Shown piece by piece: positions 49,780 through 61,970 of a stretch of DNA of 64,000 nucleotides. The position numbers were made by a program, and so were the translations under genes. Source of the DNA: Plectrocnemia conspersa (Eukaryota > Arthropoda > Insecta > Trichoptera > Polycentropodidae); NCBI GenBank assembly GCA_009617715.1, contig VTFK01000086.1, positions 124,001-188,000 on the forward strand, given 5' to 3'. Position 1 is the stretch's first letter; every line of letters starts with the position of its first letter. Under the pieces are notes generated by a model that saw nothing but the letters and a program-made list of their open reading frames with translations, made no database searches and was not told the origin of the DNA.

Positions 49780-51063
49780 ATAATTCAGTTTTTTCTGTTT
49801 CATTGCTGTTTATGATTATTGGATGCCCATTGTTCAATGGCTTTTTTAAACAATTAAATCAATTCGTTGTGTTCATTAAATAAATTTTGCAACGATTCAA
49901 CGATTTCCCTTTTTGTGCCACTGTTCATTTTTAATGAAATAAATTTTCAAGAATTTGTATTCAGCATCCGGAAATGGTAATAAAGAGCCTGCTTTATGGT
50001 ATATTTGACCTTGAATCTTGAATGTTGGCATATAATTGTTATTACATTCGTTGCACCAAACGAAGTGATTTGAAAGCATGTGTTATGATTTCGTATGTTA
50101 TACAAAAAATGTTTTGCTTGTGCTGTAGTACTTATAAGCAATGAGAACAATGGCTCAGGTGGTGTATTCAATACTGGCAATTTAACTTTACCTTTCACAC
50201 AACATATCCCAGGTGCTTCATTTTTGAATTTTGATGCTTTGCAACGGGTGCAAACTCTATTCATACTTTCAACAACAAAAACAACTGGATGCAAGTTATA
50301 TTAAATTTTAGAATTATATTGAAATATAATTACCAATTGATGGAATCGATTCATTTTCATACGTAATCGATTAATTTCACGTTGTTCATTTCGATCAGCA
50401 TATGACAAATTTTGACTTAATCCTTGGGTTGCTTTATTTCATGTGACTGTGAATTATGTCATCTATTTTGTACAGTTTGTGTTTCATTTCTTCATTCTTC
50501 TCTCATTTTTTGGATATATTTTGTGATTTTGGTTGCGTAGTTATGTAACAACAACAATAAAACAGCATAAAATCAATTATCACAATTATTATTTAACAAT
50601 TGAATATCATTTTTCTTTTATTATTTCATTAAATATACTTTCGAAATCAGAGCTCAGTTTAAATTTATTATACCGTTATTATATATTATATATATATTTT
50701 ACACGGGTTTGACCTACGTGACGAAGAAAATGTATGTCACCATACCAGGAATTTTAAATACATTTCAATTAAAATTAGAACAGCAGCGACATCTAAAACT
50801 TAATTTACAAGTTTGATCTAATTAAATAACAAAGAAAATAGCGAAAAAATAGAACAGCGGCGATGTGATAATTTTGACGTCATATCATATGCCCGAAAAT
50901 ACTGTAAACACAACAGCACTACCTATGGTATTTTATTAAAGCTACTCTCTGAACACTCCTGGCACTAATAAGAACAATATGTGAAATTTTCAGCGAAATC
51001 GGTCTAGTAGTTTTTGATTTTATATGGCACATACATACGAACACTGCCTTTTATTTATATAGA
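49780..51063 (-). mobile_element. Helitron relic, 5' half with RepHel N-terminus
   Basis: On the minus strand a candidate 5' terminus TCTATATAAATAAAAGG starts at 51,063 (Helitrons begin with TC). A leader and an N-terminal coil-like piece NLSYADRNEQREINRLRM precede the Helitron zinc-finger region at 50,294-49,947: CTRCKASKFKNEAPGICC, KGKVKLPVLNTPPEP, AKHFLYNIRNHNTCFQITSF and GATN. One frame over come MPTFKIQGQIYHKAGSLLP and YKFLKIYF, then IVESLQNLFNEHNELI. These match the Helitron N-terminal region in order. The HUH Rep nuclease and helicase parts are not present here. Broken by frameshifts and stops. Confidence 0.85.
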
Positions 51064-51124
51064 CTCGAACAGTTAAAAACTACGAATAATTATTAATCCT
51101 ACTTGTAACATAATAAAGTAATGC

Positions 51125-51270
51125 ATAACCGACTTCACCGCCATAGGCTGTGTAGCACATACTCCTTAGCTGGAAATATGTGATAAATACTTTCATATTT
51201 TCGCTCAAAATAATAATGATTTTAAAATAGTGCAGAAAAGTTTTAAGTCATTAAAACGCAGTAAGAAAGC
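51125..51270 (+). repeat. Unnamed dispersed repeat, copy b
   Basis: Core CCATAGGCTGTGTAGCACAT then ACTCC, with downstream GCAGAAAAGTTTTAAGTCAT matching copy a. It starts about 60 bp beyond the Helitron 5' terminus. Confidence 0.55.
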
Positions 51271-51689
51271 AAATACCTTTTTCTAATGCAATATAATGCT
51301 AATAGCGATGGTATCTGCACCAAATAACGCTATAAATCCATACAACGTGAAATATGTGATATAGAATCGGCAAATAATTGGGTTTTGCTTTGAGAATATT
51401 TCAATTTAGGAAATAAAACATTCGAAATCAACGAATGATGGCATAGAAGTCAAGTAGAAAAAATGAAATATTTACTATTTTTGCTAAAAGCTACGCCGTA
51501 GCTATAATTTTTTTAATACGTGATTTAAGCCATTTTCATTTGAACCCAAAACACTTGATTGATTGAAAAAATTATATTATAAATATATATGCAAAGCAAA
51601 AATATAAGTTAAATACGTCACTGGTGATAATTTTGGAGCAAATTTTCTAAGTGCTATTATCAGCGGGAAGCGTCTGATGTCGTCGTCAT

Positions 51690-52070
51690 CAGAAGGACGC
51701 AGATTTCTGGCGGATGCTCGCCTGGAATACATTGTGAATATATATCACTACGGAGGATCCTTAAATGGGGCGAAGACTTCGATGGGGCCAGCTGGCCAAG
51801 GACGAGTTTGGTAAATCGCTACCCACTGCTAAAATGTTTAGCAAGCGAAACGCAAAGCCTTGGCCTTTATCCAAATAAAGGTGCGTGCGTTACTTAGGCG
51901 TAAGAAAACGTGTAACGAATCGGACGAAAATCTGTTGTTGGTTTAACTACAAAAGTCTGTTGACAATGATAATGAAAACGCTTTTGGGGAATTATATCAA
52001 AAAAATAGCAAAGCTTTTACGCAAATAGCATATTTTATTCCTAGCTCTTTTAGTGCCAAACGAAATTAGG
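51690..52070 (+). other. GC-richer patch followed by a coding-like stretch
   Basis: From about 51,700 the plus strand reads EGRRFLADARLEYIVNIYHY. After stops, from 51,886, it reads ALLRRKKTCNESDENLLLV, stop, LQKSVDNDNENAFGELYQKN and SKAFTQIAYF. It resembles a decayed protein with a charged linker; the family was not recognised. It follows Helitron A and repeat copy b. Confidence 0.3.
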
Positions 52071-52789
52071 CGGTGAATGTTAAGAATGCCAAGCATTTTT
52101 TGTCATATACAAGTATTGATTTTTTATAAATATATTTTAAAAAATATTTCTGAAAATTTAGGTTTTTTTCGTTGACTTATATTTATTATAGGAGCAAAAT
52201 TAAACCTATTTTATAAAAGTAAGTACCCAAAAAGTATAAAAAAAATTATTTCATAATTTTACAAAAAAAAATACAAAACTAGGAACGGACATCCGCGTAC
52301 TTGCGGCATTCTTGTCGTCGTTCGTAAGTGGACAAAGACAACCTAAATTATTTGTAGATAATTATATCTCTATTGATATTCCAGTCAACAATCTGTCGTT
52401 AAATATTTAGTGTACGTTTATTTATTAGCTCAGTTAGATCGAAATATATGCAGACAGACAATCAACCCTGTTCGGGAAAACTTATATTTGTATCGTTCAG
52501 TATATTATTATATTTTTATCTCTGAAGCTAACTTTAAGATTGTAATCAAAAAGTTACTTGGCAAAAAGTATTTTATTTTAAACATGTCTGTTTATAACTT
52601 TACATATGAACACACATATATTAAATTTATTTTGTATTTGCAATGGTTTCGGTCGAAACTAAAACACAAGTCGATCTTTAATTCTCATAGCACTCAATTA
52701 CCCCACCTTATAGCAATATTTTTTTGTTGATTTATTTATTCATACATGCTCAATTTTATAACCTCAATCTAAGCATGAACGGAAAACGT

Positions 52790-53110
52790 ATTTGCGAGAC
52801 CATCATGGAGGATAATGACACGTAAAAATTTTACGACGGTCTTCGCTTCCGTAATTATCGTTAGTGTTTGTGTTGTGTATTAAAGGGATAAATCGGTCTG
52901 GAAGCGTAGCGAAAGAAAAAAACGTACGCCGATGGGAAAAGTGCGTGACCCGAAATGCTACTCCAAATATAAAATGCATAAAATGAATACCAAAGACTTT
53001 ACCGTTGAATACTAACGATCGTGAACGACTGGGCGTGAGCCGTGCGTGAGTTGAACAAATCAATTATACACGAGTCCGGTTTCGAATTTTAATCTAGGCA
53101 CCCCAACAAA
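52790..53110. promoter_or_regulatory. Candidate non-coding regulatory island
   Basis: GC-richer block between AT-rich stretches with no supported frame; it contains TAATTATCGTTAG and CGATCGTGAACG. The minus-strand 86-codon frame is not recognised. Confidence 0.2.
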
Positions 53111-54681
53111 CATAACACTAGCTCTAACTATTTTTCAACTAATTGAATTTCAGGCAGTCGATATTGTGTAGAACAGCTACGCTGCAATTCCGGCGCTACA
53201 CTTGATTTTTATACGAGAAAATTCACTCAACCAATATTCAAACATTGGAAACAAAAATATGTCGATTTAACCTATATTCTAAAATAGATTTAATCTTTTT
53301 TTTATTAATGCCTCTGGCTAATGAAACATGGAGTTGTAGCTTTGTATGTACTACTAGTAGTAAACGAAGAAAATTGGTAAGAAGAACAACTTCAACCCAA
53401 ACTTGCCATATCTTTCTCAATTATGAATAATTATGAAATAGATAGCTTTCGAAGTGACTGTGTTAACGCAAATATATAATATAAAACATTGAATTAAAAA
53501 TCAGCATAGAGTTTCTTGTAAGTTTTAGAGTAAATCTTAAGTGATATAACCGCTTATAGGTAATTAACTTATTTTAATATGACAATTGTTGTGTATAATC
53601 CATAAGAAAGGTACACAGTTAGTTGTATTGCCTGTTGGTTAGATAAAGAATTTGACAGACCCTGCTAATCGATTTTAAAGAACTAGATAATAATCTGAAT
53701 AATAAATTATTACTAAATCAAGAAAAACAGTAGCGAAAAATAATGAAACAGGGCTCTGTTTTAATTTACACGACAACACATTTAATCACAAAAGTCATAA
53801 ATCAGTTGCTGTAGTAACGAGGTGCGGGTTAAAAAATAACTAACCACCCGCCTTACAATCTAATAAATACATTTTAGAATAATGATGGGATTAAAGATAC
53901 ATTCTGCCCCAACAGGCGTGTATTAGGGTTAAAGTAAAATTTTTATTTTTTAATTTGCTTCCCCTTTCTCCACCCCTTTATTCTACGAACCTATCTATCA
54001 TTAGTCGTGTATTGATATTTTTATTTATAGCCCATTATTAATATGCGCTCGGAATTCTACAATAACCATTTGCAACCTAGACGAGATTCTCAGCTCAATG
54101 TAAGATAAGGCAAAAATAACTTTAACTGCTTAAAATTAAATATTTTTATTATGATATTCTACGCAGTAAAGATTTTTACCTATACATGAAAAATATTATT
54201 TTTTAATGACTCCCATTTTCATCTTCACAAATGCGAGCTCTTTCAATGATGCTATTCATATCTGCATGCAAAATACCAGGCTATTTAGCTCGGATTTCTC
54301 TACGTATTTTGTTCTTCGGCTCGAGAAGGCTTTTTGGCAAACGCTTGCTCTTTTAAATATCTCAATGGAAATAAAGCTGGAGCCGCAAGATCAGGGCAAT
54401 AAAAATCTGTTATTCTTAAACTATTCTTTCTTTTAAAAATTGCTTTACTATCTCGTTTTTGAAAAGCTCTATGGCCGAATAATGTGTTTTATTCTCTGAA
54501 GGAGGCATAAACAAGTAGTGTCCCTTGTTCTTCATAAACCCTATACTAAACAATTTTTTATTAGAAATGCCGAGGGCAATATATATTAGCTAGTTTTAAA
54601 CAAGGACTTATTTGTATAGTAGGTAAAAATATTGCCCTAATAATTAAAATAAATAAATTGTATCTGTTGTTCCATCTTATA

Positions 54682-55734
54682 CCTGCACTACACTGTCTGG
54701 AAGTTGTCCGAACCGAAGTTACAACTGAAGTCAGCCGAGATCTAAGAATTCGAGTAAGCGATCACACTATCGCAAATTTCATATGCCGTCCGGACGGCGG
54801 CGTGAATGACGTCCGGACGGCGGCTTCTGTAACGTACAGCCGTCATATTTGCGCACAATCGAAAAATGTGCCAAATTTTTAAATTATCATAATATTAAAA
54901 TTACGCTACTGATAATTATAAAAGTTTGCGTGGGCACTCACCAATACAATATCAGTGAAACTTTTTTTTTAATATTCAATTTACGCAAAATCTTTGTCGG
55001 TTTTTGCAAAATACTATAAGGCATAAAAATGATACTTCAGAATACGAACACCACATCTGTGACTATCCTAGAACTTGTCGCCATCGATTCTAAATAAGAA
55101 TTCGTTATGGTGTGACATTTATATAAACCGATCAAGGAAAATACATAAGGATATTCGAAACGATTTTTTTTAACAAAATCAAGTACCACTAATTATTTTT
55201 TAATTATTTAATTTTATATGAAAAAAAATATAATAATGATATCTGTTAGAAGAATATACTATCAAAAATAAAATGAATCCCTTTTGGTGCCCTAAAATAT
55301 TATTATATATAACTTCACCACGTGATCACGATGCAGCGCTCGACATGCGTGTTAACCATAGGACGACTACGCGCATACTGAAATTGAACCGAGTTACTCG
55401 TTCTATCTCACTTTGCGAAACACTTTATCATTATTTCTCTCACTCTCGTCATTTATTACGCGAGAGAGCGAAAGAGGAAGTATCTCACCGCTCGCGCTCG
55501 AAAGATCAGCTCCGACTTCGGTCCCTTTGACTCGGAAATAATGCCGACAATGTTCGGAAGCGCTCGAAGCTGGCCAAGTCGACTGAATTACCCCCACTTT
55601 ACCTCCCGTTCTCGGTAACCTCGGACAACTTTTGAGATATTTTAGAGCGGGTAGAACCGAATTCGACCGAAGTAACCCACTATATTTTCCGTCCTTGGCC
55701 AACCTTGGCCAACTTCCAGAGAGTGTAGTGCAGG
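54682..55734. mobile_element. Unclassified element with 25-bp terminal inverted repeats, about 1.05 kb
   Basis: Ends CCTGCACTACACTGTCTGG/AAGTTG (left, 54,682-54,706) and its complement with one mismatch (right, 55,710-55,734). No clear target duplication was found (TTATA left, CATTACA right). The two end regions are unusually GC-rich compared with the AT-rich centre. The left part has the duplicated unit CGTCCGGACGGCGGC at 54,787-54,801 and 54,810-54,824, each built on a GTCCGGAC palindrome. Open frames of 74-99 codons occur on both strands and are not recognised. Confidence 0.6.
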
Positions 55735-56062
55735 CATTACATTTTTTTATTAAGATTTAATTTTCTGAAAGAAAAATAAAATAATAAATAATCCAGGAAA
55801 GTTTTTGAATTATAAATGGTAAAGTAACTATTGACCCAAATTACACATATTCTTAACAAGTTTTTAAATCTGTGGTTTCAAATAACAACAAAAAATGTCC
55901 TACATATGATGCTTTATAATGATGCTCTTTGAATTCAATAACAACAATTGTACGTTATACTCGGAAACCAACTTCATTCGACACTTCAACTAACTGATTG
56001 TTGAACGTCGATGCAATAACAAATGATTCATAAAATTTGTGTTATTCTTTGTAGAGCTATAA

Positions 56063-56240
56063 AGTACGATTGACTAGTGGTTTAAGTCAGAGACCAAAAG
56101 TTAATGACCTGGGTTTGAATCTTAAATGGACCCTAGTGTTTTTATTATATAATTATAATTTTGATCAATCATCACAGATTAGGTTTTCCAAATGTTCGTA
56201 ATCCTACGAATATATATTGTAATGAATTAAATTAAAATTG
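56063..56240 (+). repeat. tRNA-derived SINE, copy 3
   Basis: The A-box-like TTGACTAGTGGTTTAAGTC is followed by the B-box-like CCTGGGTTTGAATCTT (56,107-56,122). The 3' part ATCAATCATCACAGATTAGG is shared with copies 1 and 2. Internal pol III promoter boxes plus a shared non-tRNA tail mark a tRNA-type SINE. Confidence 0.65.
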
Positions 56241-56919
56241 GGTAGATTGTGCATTGTATATATTAGAGACTGTTTTTTTTTATTTTCTTTAAGAGATAAA
56301 CCGAGAATTTCTGGTTTTGAAACAAGGACGTCAAAATTAGTGGACAGTCAGTGGACGTTTTTTTTATTATTTCGATTACATTAAGATGAAACTGAGCCAG
56401 TGTTTCAATATTAATTATAGTCTAGGACCTCTCTCATATTTTGTATAAAATAATTTGTATTTAAACGTTTAATGTCGCATATAAAAAATATGTATTATCT
56501 ATTGCTAAACTCTTTACATAATTAAATAATTGCTTTATAATGATCTTGTCTCCCTCTCCCATTATTCGACAAGTGTCATATAGATCAAGATGCACAATAT
56601 TAAATATATCTTTAAATGGCACAAAATAAACCAATACACCAAATATTTCGTATCAAATATGTTTTATGTGAAACCGCATATTTTACTTAACAGAACCTCA
56701 TTTGTGAAACGCTACTTTAAAGTATACAATTCTAAATAAATACAAGTAATATATCGCGTTAATATTATACATTTTTTCGATGGAGTATTTTCCGCGCTGT
56801 GTACTTTATTGATTTTTAGTTAGGGTCAATTTAGAGACGGTTGAAGAAGTCGTTTTTTCAGTTTCACATATATTTTCATTGTTTATCGGTAATTCCCAAA
56901 CTGCATATATGTATGTATA

Positions 56920-57190
56920 TATGTATGGGAGCACTTATTCTGTCGCCGCCATCGCAGAATGATTTATGGCGATAGAAGAAGAGACTATTCGTTTTCGTCT
57001 GTATATCCATCAACGGTGGCTAAGCCACCACGAATGGCGGTGGTAAATACCCAATTAGTCGGTTTAATATCGATGGTGGCGTTTGGTAATTAATTAGAAT
57101 GCCTTGCGATACTGGAAACATTCGATAAACGTTGATAAAATCGAAAGTCCGCAAATTAGTTCGGTATCGATATCTTTACGCGTGACTTGC
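56920..57190. promoter_or_regulatory. Candidate non-coding regulatory island
   Basis: GC-richer block with a local palindrome GGTGGCTAAGCCACC (57,015-57,029) and repeated GGTGG units. No supported frame on either strand. Confidence 0.22.
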
Positions 57191-57439
57191 CGCCGTAAAT
57201 GTGTAATTTATGTATTTATATGTAAGTACAGTGTGGCACACTTTAAGAGCATTATTATTAAAACTTAAACATGTATACAATAAATATTTATAAAAGTTGG
57301 ATTGCCTAAAAACACATTTAATTTTCAACATATTCACGTAGACCTCGATGAATTTGTATTTTTTCACGATACTATATTTCAATATTATGCCTGTGCATAT
57401 TATCATAGCTTATGTTTCTCATTTAACATAAAGTAAACG

Positions 57440-57545
57440 AATTCGCATTTAGCGAAATTAGGAAAATATATTAAAAAAAATAAGAAGGCCAAGAATTGGC
57501 CCTTGAGGAACACAGGTAGAGGTAACAACATTCTTTACTATTGTA
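57440..57545 (-). pseudogene. Small RT fragment of a LINE
   Basis: On the minus strand VKNVVTSTCVPQGPILGLLI matches the RT motif SGVPQGSILGPLLF with its usual upstream context. Nothing else of the element is recognisable on either side. Confidence 0.55.
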
Positions 57546-58249
57546 CAAGTTTGATATATCTAGTTTTGTATATTATAATTAAATAAGCACATGACATGCA
57601 CCTATTATGTATGTAATATGTACATAAGAATAATATTTAAATAGGTACGCAAACATATATGAAATATTAATTAATTAATTTTCCTTAATTACAATTCGAG
57701 TTAAATAACGACGGTTTATTTATGCCACGCCACCCCGTAAATATATGCAAACTTTGAACATTTTCCAACTCTAATATTTCAAGTAATAAAAGCCATTCTT
57801 AAACTTTATTTACCGTCAACAGATTGGGCAAAAATAAAGTAATAATACAATTAATATAAGAACTTTCATTAATATTTTAAAGTTACACATTAGGTGTGTT
57901 GTAAAAAATGATGGTTATCTTTTATTTTTTAATTACATAAAATATACAAACATGACAGTTTGAAAAATAAATAAAAGGTAACATAATAATAACTCGTATT
58001 TTTATAAAGGGCAGTTTATATTCATAAATTATTATTATCATGCAACAATTCTTGCGTCTATAAAATCTAGTCATCTCCAGAGTACTATGGATTTCAGATA
58101 TGATAGTTTGACAGGGGTTGACGGTAAAAAGGAAGTCATTTGAATTCAAAAACCTAAACCTGATCTTCAAGATGACTTGGAGTCTACGTGACGCAGTACT
58201 ACGGAAAGCATAAATTGTTACATTCATTTTGATTAAATTTTCTTTAATG

Positions 58250-58257
58250 GTATAACC
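58250..58257. repeat. Target-site duplication, left (GTATAACC)
   Basis: Perfect 8-bp match to 59,326-59,333. Confidence 0.88.
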
Positions 58258-59325
58258 CAGGGGTCGGCAAAGTGCGGCTCCGGAGCCGCATGCGGCTCTT
58301 TGGCTCCTTGAGTGCGGCTCTGGCACAAATATCCACGGATATATATATATAATTCTGGTCAAGTGTCCTTATGATTTTCTGCTTCATAACAAGGTTCGAT
58401 GGTTATCAAGAGGGAACGTTTTAAAACGTTTCGCGTCCCTATTGCCAGAAATTGAAGCATTTCTCCTTGAGAAGGGTGTTCACTATCCAGAACGTACAGA
58501 CAATCAGTGGATCAAAACTTTCATTTCATGGTGACGTTACGTCTCATCTAAATCAGGTTAACCGTAAACTACAAGGAAAGGAAACATTTTTTTTTCGATG
58601 TTAGAAGAAGTAATTTCATTCGAAAACAAATTATCCCTTTTACTCAAGATTTTGAAAGGGAAACATTGTTTCTCTTTCCGAGCCTGCTGAAGCATCGCCA
58701 AGAAAATAATTCCTCTATTGACAAACACCATTTCAAAACAACAATTTTAAATATGAGAGAAGCATTTCTCAGCGGGTTTCAGGAGTTTAAAACAACAAAG
58801 TGACCTAAGCATTCGTCAAAATTCCTCTTAATGCTACAATAACTAAGTTTAAAATTTTCTTCTTTTGGCATTGACATTAGTAACTTTGAAATACAAATGC
58901 AGGATTGAAAAAACGAGGAAATATGAAGCTCTAAATTTCACCGTTTTTGTATTAATTTGGAAATATTGGAGAAGAACGAATGTGATCTTAGTTCACAACA
59001 CAAATGGTCTGCTTTAAAAGACCTGGAGATTAAAACATGATCATTTTCAACGTTTGGAATATTATTCTTGACTCTTACGATCAGCTGAAAAAATTTTGCG
59101 TTTGCTGTTCTTTTCCCTTTTTTTGGTTCTACATATTCATGCATCAACGAATAAATCTTTATTAAGTGTGAAATCAAGTTTTATTCAGTGTACCCGTAAT
59201 TTAATGAAGGTCTAAAATTATAATAAAGGTTTACTAAATTAAAAAACATATTTGGCTCTCAAAACTTTTTGAATCGTTGTAATGTACATATTTGGCTCTT
59301 CGGCCAATAAGTTTGCCGACCACTG
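58258..59325 (+). mobile_element. Deleted hAT element (GTF2IRD2/ZBED family), 1,068 bp, perfect target duplication
   Basis: Termini CAGGGGTCGGCAAAGT (left) and the complement of CAGTGGTCGGCAAACT (right). They are flanked by the 8-bp duplication GTATAACC (58,250-58,257 and 59,326-59,333). The left end carries the GCGGCTCCGGAGCCGC palindrome typical of this hAT group. Inside, plus-strand frames read KVRWLSRGNVLKRFASLLPE and IEAFLLEKG (compare VRWLSRGKVLxRFxELxxEI), TDNQWIKTFISW, and NRKLQGKETFF (compare LNxxLQGKGxxx). Then a worn C-terminal part. The BED finger and the first catalytic half are deleted. It cannot move on its own. Confidence 0.88.
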
Positions 59326-59333
59326 GTATAACC
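59326..59333. repeat. Target-site duplication, right (GTATAACC)
   Basis: Matches 58,250-58,257. Confidence 0.88.
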
Positions 59334-61722
59334 CAATAACTACATGTAAATTATTTGTCGCTTAACTTTGACAGTTGATGCATCGGTTAAACATTCAATA
59401 TATATTTATACTTCAAAAAGCATGTATAATTTACTATTAAAAATAGCGTCACGAAATTTTGACACTGAATAAAAAAATGTATGTAATTATATTTATTTTT
59501 AATACAGACGGTGGTTGTCCAAATTTTAATAATAGAACGCACGAATATGAGTCGACCTACGGTGCACCGTTTTAATTTAAAACACACAATTATTTTTAGC
59601 TAGTTTTTGTACGCTATGTTTTTATAATGCGGCCACATGGGACAGTGTTTACGTTCGCGTGCCGTGTATTTTAAGGGCTAGTACTGGAGTGTCATGTGGT
59701 GTCAATTTTTGTCAAGTTCCGGGACACGTGTGGGAAACGACGCATTTTCCACATCAAAAGCTCTAATAGAATTTACACGGATGCGATAAGCCGACATTGT
59801 TGTTTCATCCGACGCTGAATGCTCGACATTTTTTTATTACGAGTTCAGAGCCCTTAATAATACCCGAAACACATCCAGAACCACTTGTTGGGTACTGGTT
59901 TTTTTTAATAAAATATTATGCAAATTGTGATAAAATTCTCATCTTGCAAACGCATTTTTAAAATGATCATAAAAATTTAAAACCGTTTAATTAATTGAAA
60001 AAACATCAGTAATTTCCAAGAAACTTATTTAAGTTAATATAGTGAGAAGACATACAAATACATAGTAGTCGACCAGCATCCGTCTGGCATTCTAACAAAA
60101 TTATCTACGTAATTCACAAAGTGCTATGCAAGAGATAATTCTTCTATTATTCATGAAAATCGTGAACCTCCAAGTAAATTTTGCAAGCTGCACATATTAC
60201 ACCGAAAGCAATTCTGACAACCATACGATTTGACCTCAAAAATATTTAACAATTAAATATTAAACTTCATGGGAGAAATAATGAAATATATAAAATCGAC
60301 TACGATCTGACACATCAACTAAAAGTATTTAAATAAAATAAGCAATTTATGATATGTTACATGCAATATGTTTTGCAGTGAAATTCACAAACGTTAATCG
60401 CTTCAATTAATATTTTAATGTTATAAAGCGTAATTAACAAATTTGAGAGTGGTTTATTTTAAATATGCAAACCCTACGTTGGCGTTGTTATTATGGTCTG
60501 GGATATTGCTTTAATAATGACTCTTATGGATGATTTTAGATCGTTTTTATTGTATGACTTAGATATGTACACAAGAATTTATTACATTTATAAATGCTTA
60601 AAAAAACAAATTTATAAAAGCTAAAAAACATTCTATGTACGTTTAACCTGCTCCTCCAAATATATACCTCAACTATTATATTAAACTTTGATTTGGTAAC
60701 TGTGCAGACCAATTCAAAACCACCAACCCTTTGAACGTAGAATAATCCCCCGATTTCTCGATATGTATGCCTTCAAAAGATCAAATGGTCATATAGACTG
60801 TTTTTGAATTCCTTTGTGAATACAATGTTCAGGTAAAAGAAAAATTATTCATACATACTCATAAAAAGCGACGTCAGATTTCTTAATTCACCATATTAAT
60901 TATTTAAATTCTTAAATATTATTTAGACATACATATGTATGTGTTAAGTGTTTTCCTATAAATAAATCAAAGTTTTTAGTGAGATTTAAATTAAACTTTT
61001 AATAATCTGATTATGGTATTGTTCTTTATTTAATTAATAAATAAATCCATTGTTAATTAAAAATGCTATTTAAGGCAAAATGTTTAAATAATAATAAATC
61101 AGTAGGAGCAATGTCAGAAGAATATGAAGGATAGTGTTTCTTCTCGAGAATTATTTTTCAAGAATTTTTCGAAAAATTTTATTAATATTTTTTTATTATT
61201 TAAAATTCAATTTGTAAAAATATTTTTAAAATGTTTACAACCACTGCTCTTTTTATAATGCTGCATAAGATACAGCAGATTTATGCCTAATATACATACT
61301 TCTTGGAAGGTTTTAATAGGGCTCTGGGTATGACAAATAATAATTTACAAATTTTTAGCACTCGAACTCGTCTTATTTTTGCTTAAGTAATATAATAAGA
61401 AAAGATTAGAAATCTTTCCGAAGGCGTTCGTGCCAGATGTTTGAAAATATGCATATTTAACTGACTAACATTTTTTGCGATTTTCTATTACTCTAACCGG
61501 CCGGCGGTTTTATTTTTGCTTTGGTGATCCAAAAACCCGCTCCGATAAAAATAAATAACGCATGAAAATCGGCAGAATGCAAAACGATTTAAGACTATTT
61601 TTATGTGTCGATAATCTAAAATGTTTTTTTTATAGTTTTTAAAAAAAGCAACAACTGTTATTGACAATTGTTTATCGATTATTATTGACAGTCGAAAGAG
61701 TTTAAATTTTTTTTAGTAAAAC

Positions 61723-61970
61723 AATGGAAAATATCAATTCTGAGCTAAGTTAGAAATTTCAACGGTCAATTAAAGAGAAATTATATAATCGAATTGGTGC
61801 AACGAATTCTAAGGACCCTCAGGATTTCGTTAAGTCTTTAGATTCTATTGAAGAAATTGAAAATTTATCAATGGCGCACCAATTAGAAAAAAAATTCTTT
61901 AAGCCTTACAGTATGGTAATAAAACCAACATCCTACAAATTAATGATTTCTTCATTAATCAAAATATTTT
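61723..61970 (+). pseudogene. Unrecognised coding-like relic
   Basis: An ATG at 61,723 reads MENINSELS, stop, then KFQRSIKEKLYNRIGATNSK and DPQDFVKSLDSIEEIENLSM, AHQLEKKFF. Charged, helix-like composition, unlike nearby chance frames. The family is not recognised; it lies in a stretch (61.5-62.3 kb) with TTCTCGAGAA motifs that may belong to one element. Confidence 0.33.

Noticed and set aside
52410..52730. 106-codon plus-strand frame
   Set aside because: No motif, AT-driven residue use; considered chance.
57922..58362. 146-codon minus-strand frame
   Set aside because: It crosses the boundary and duplication of the hAT element at 58,258, so it cannot be an ancestral gene. Chance frame.
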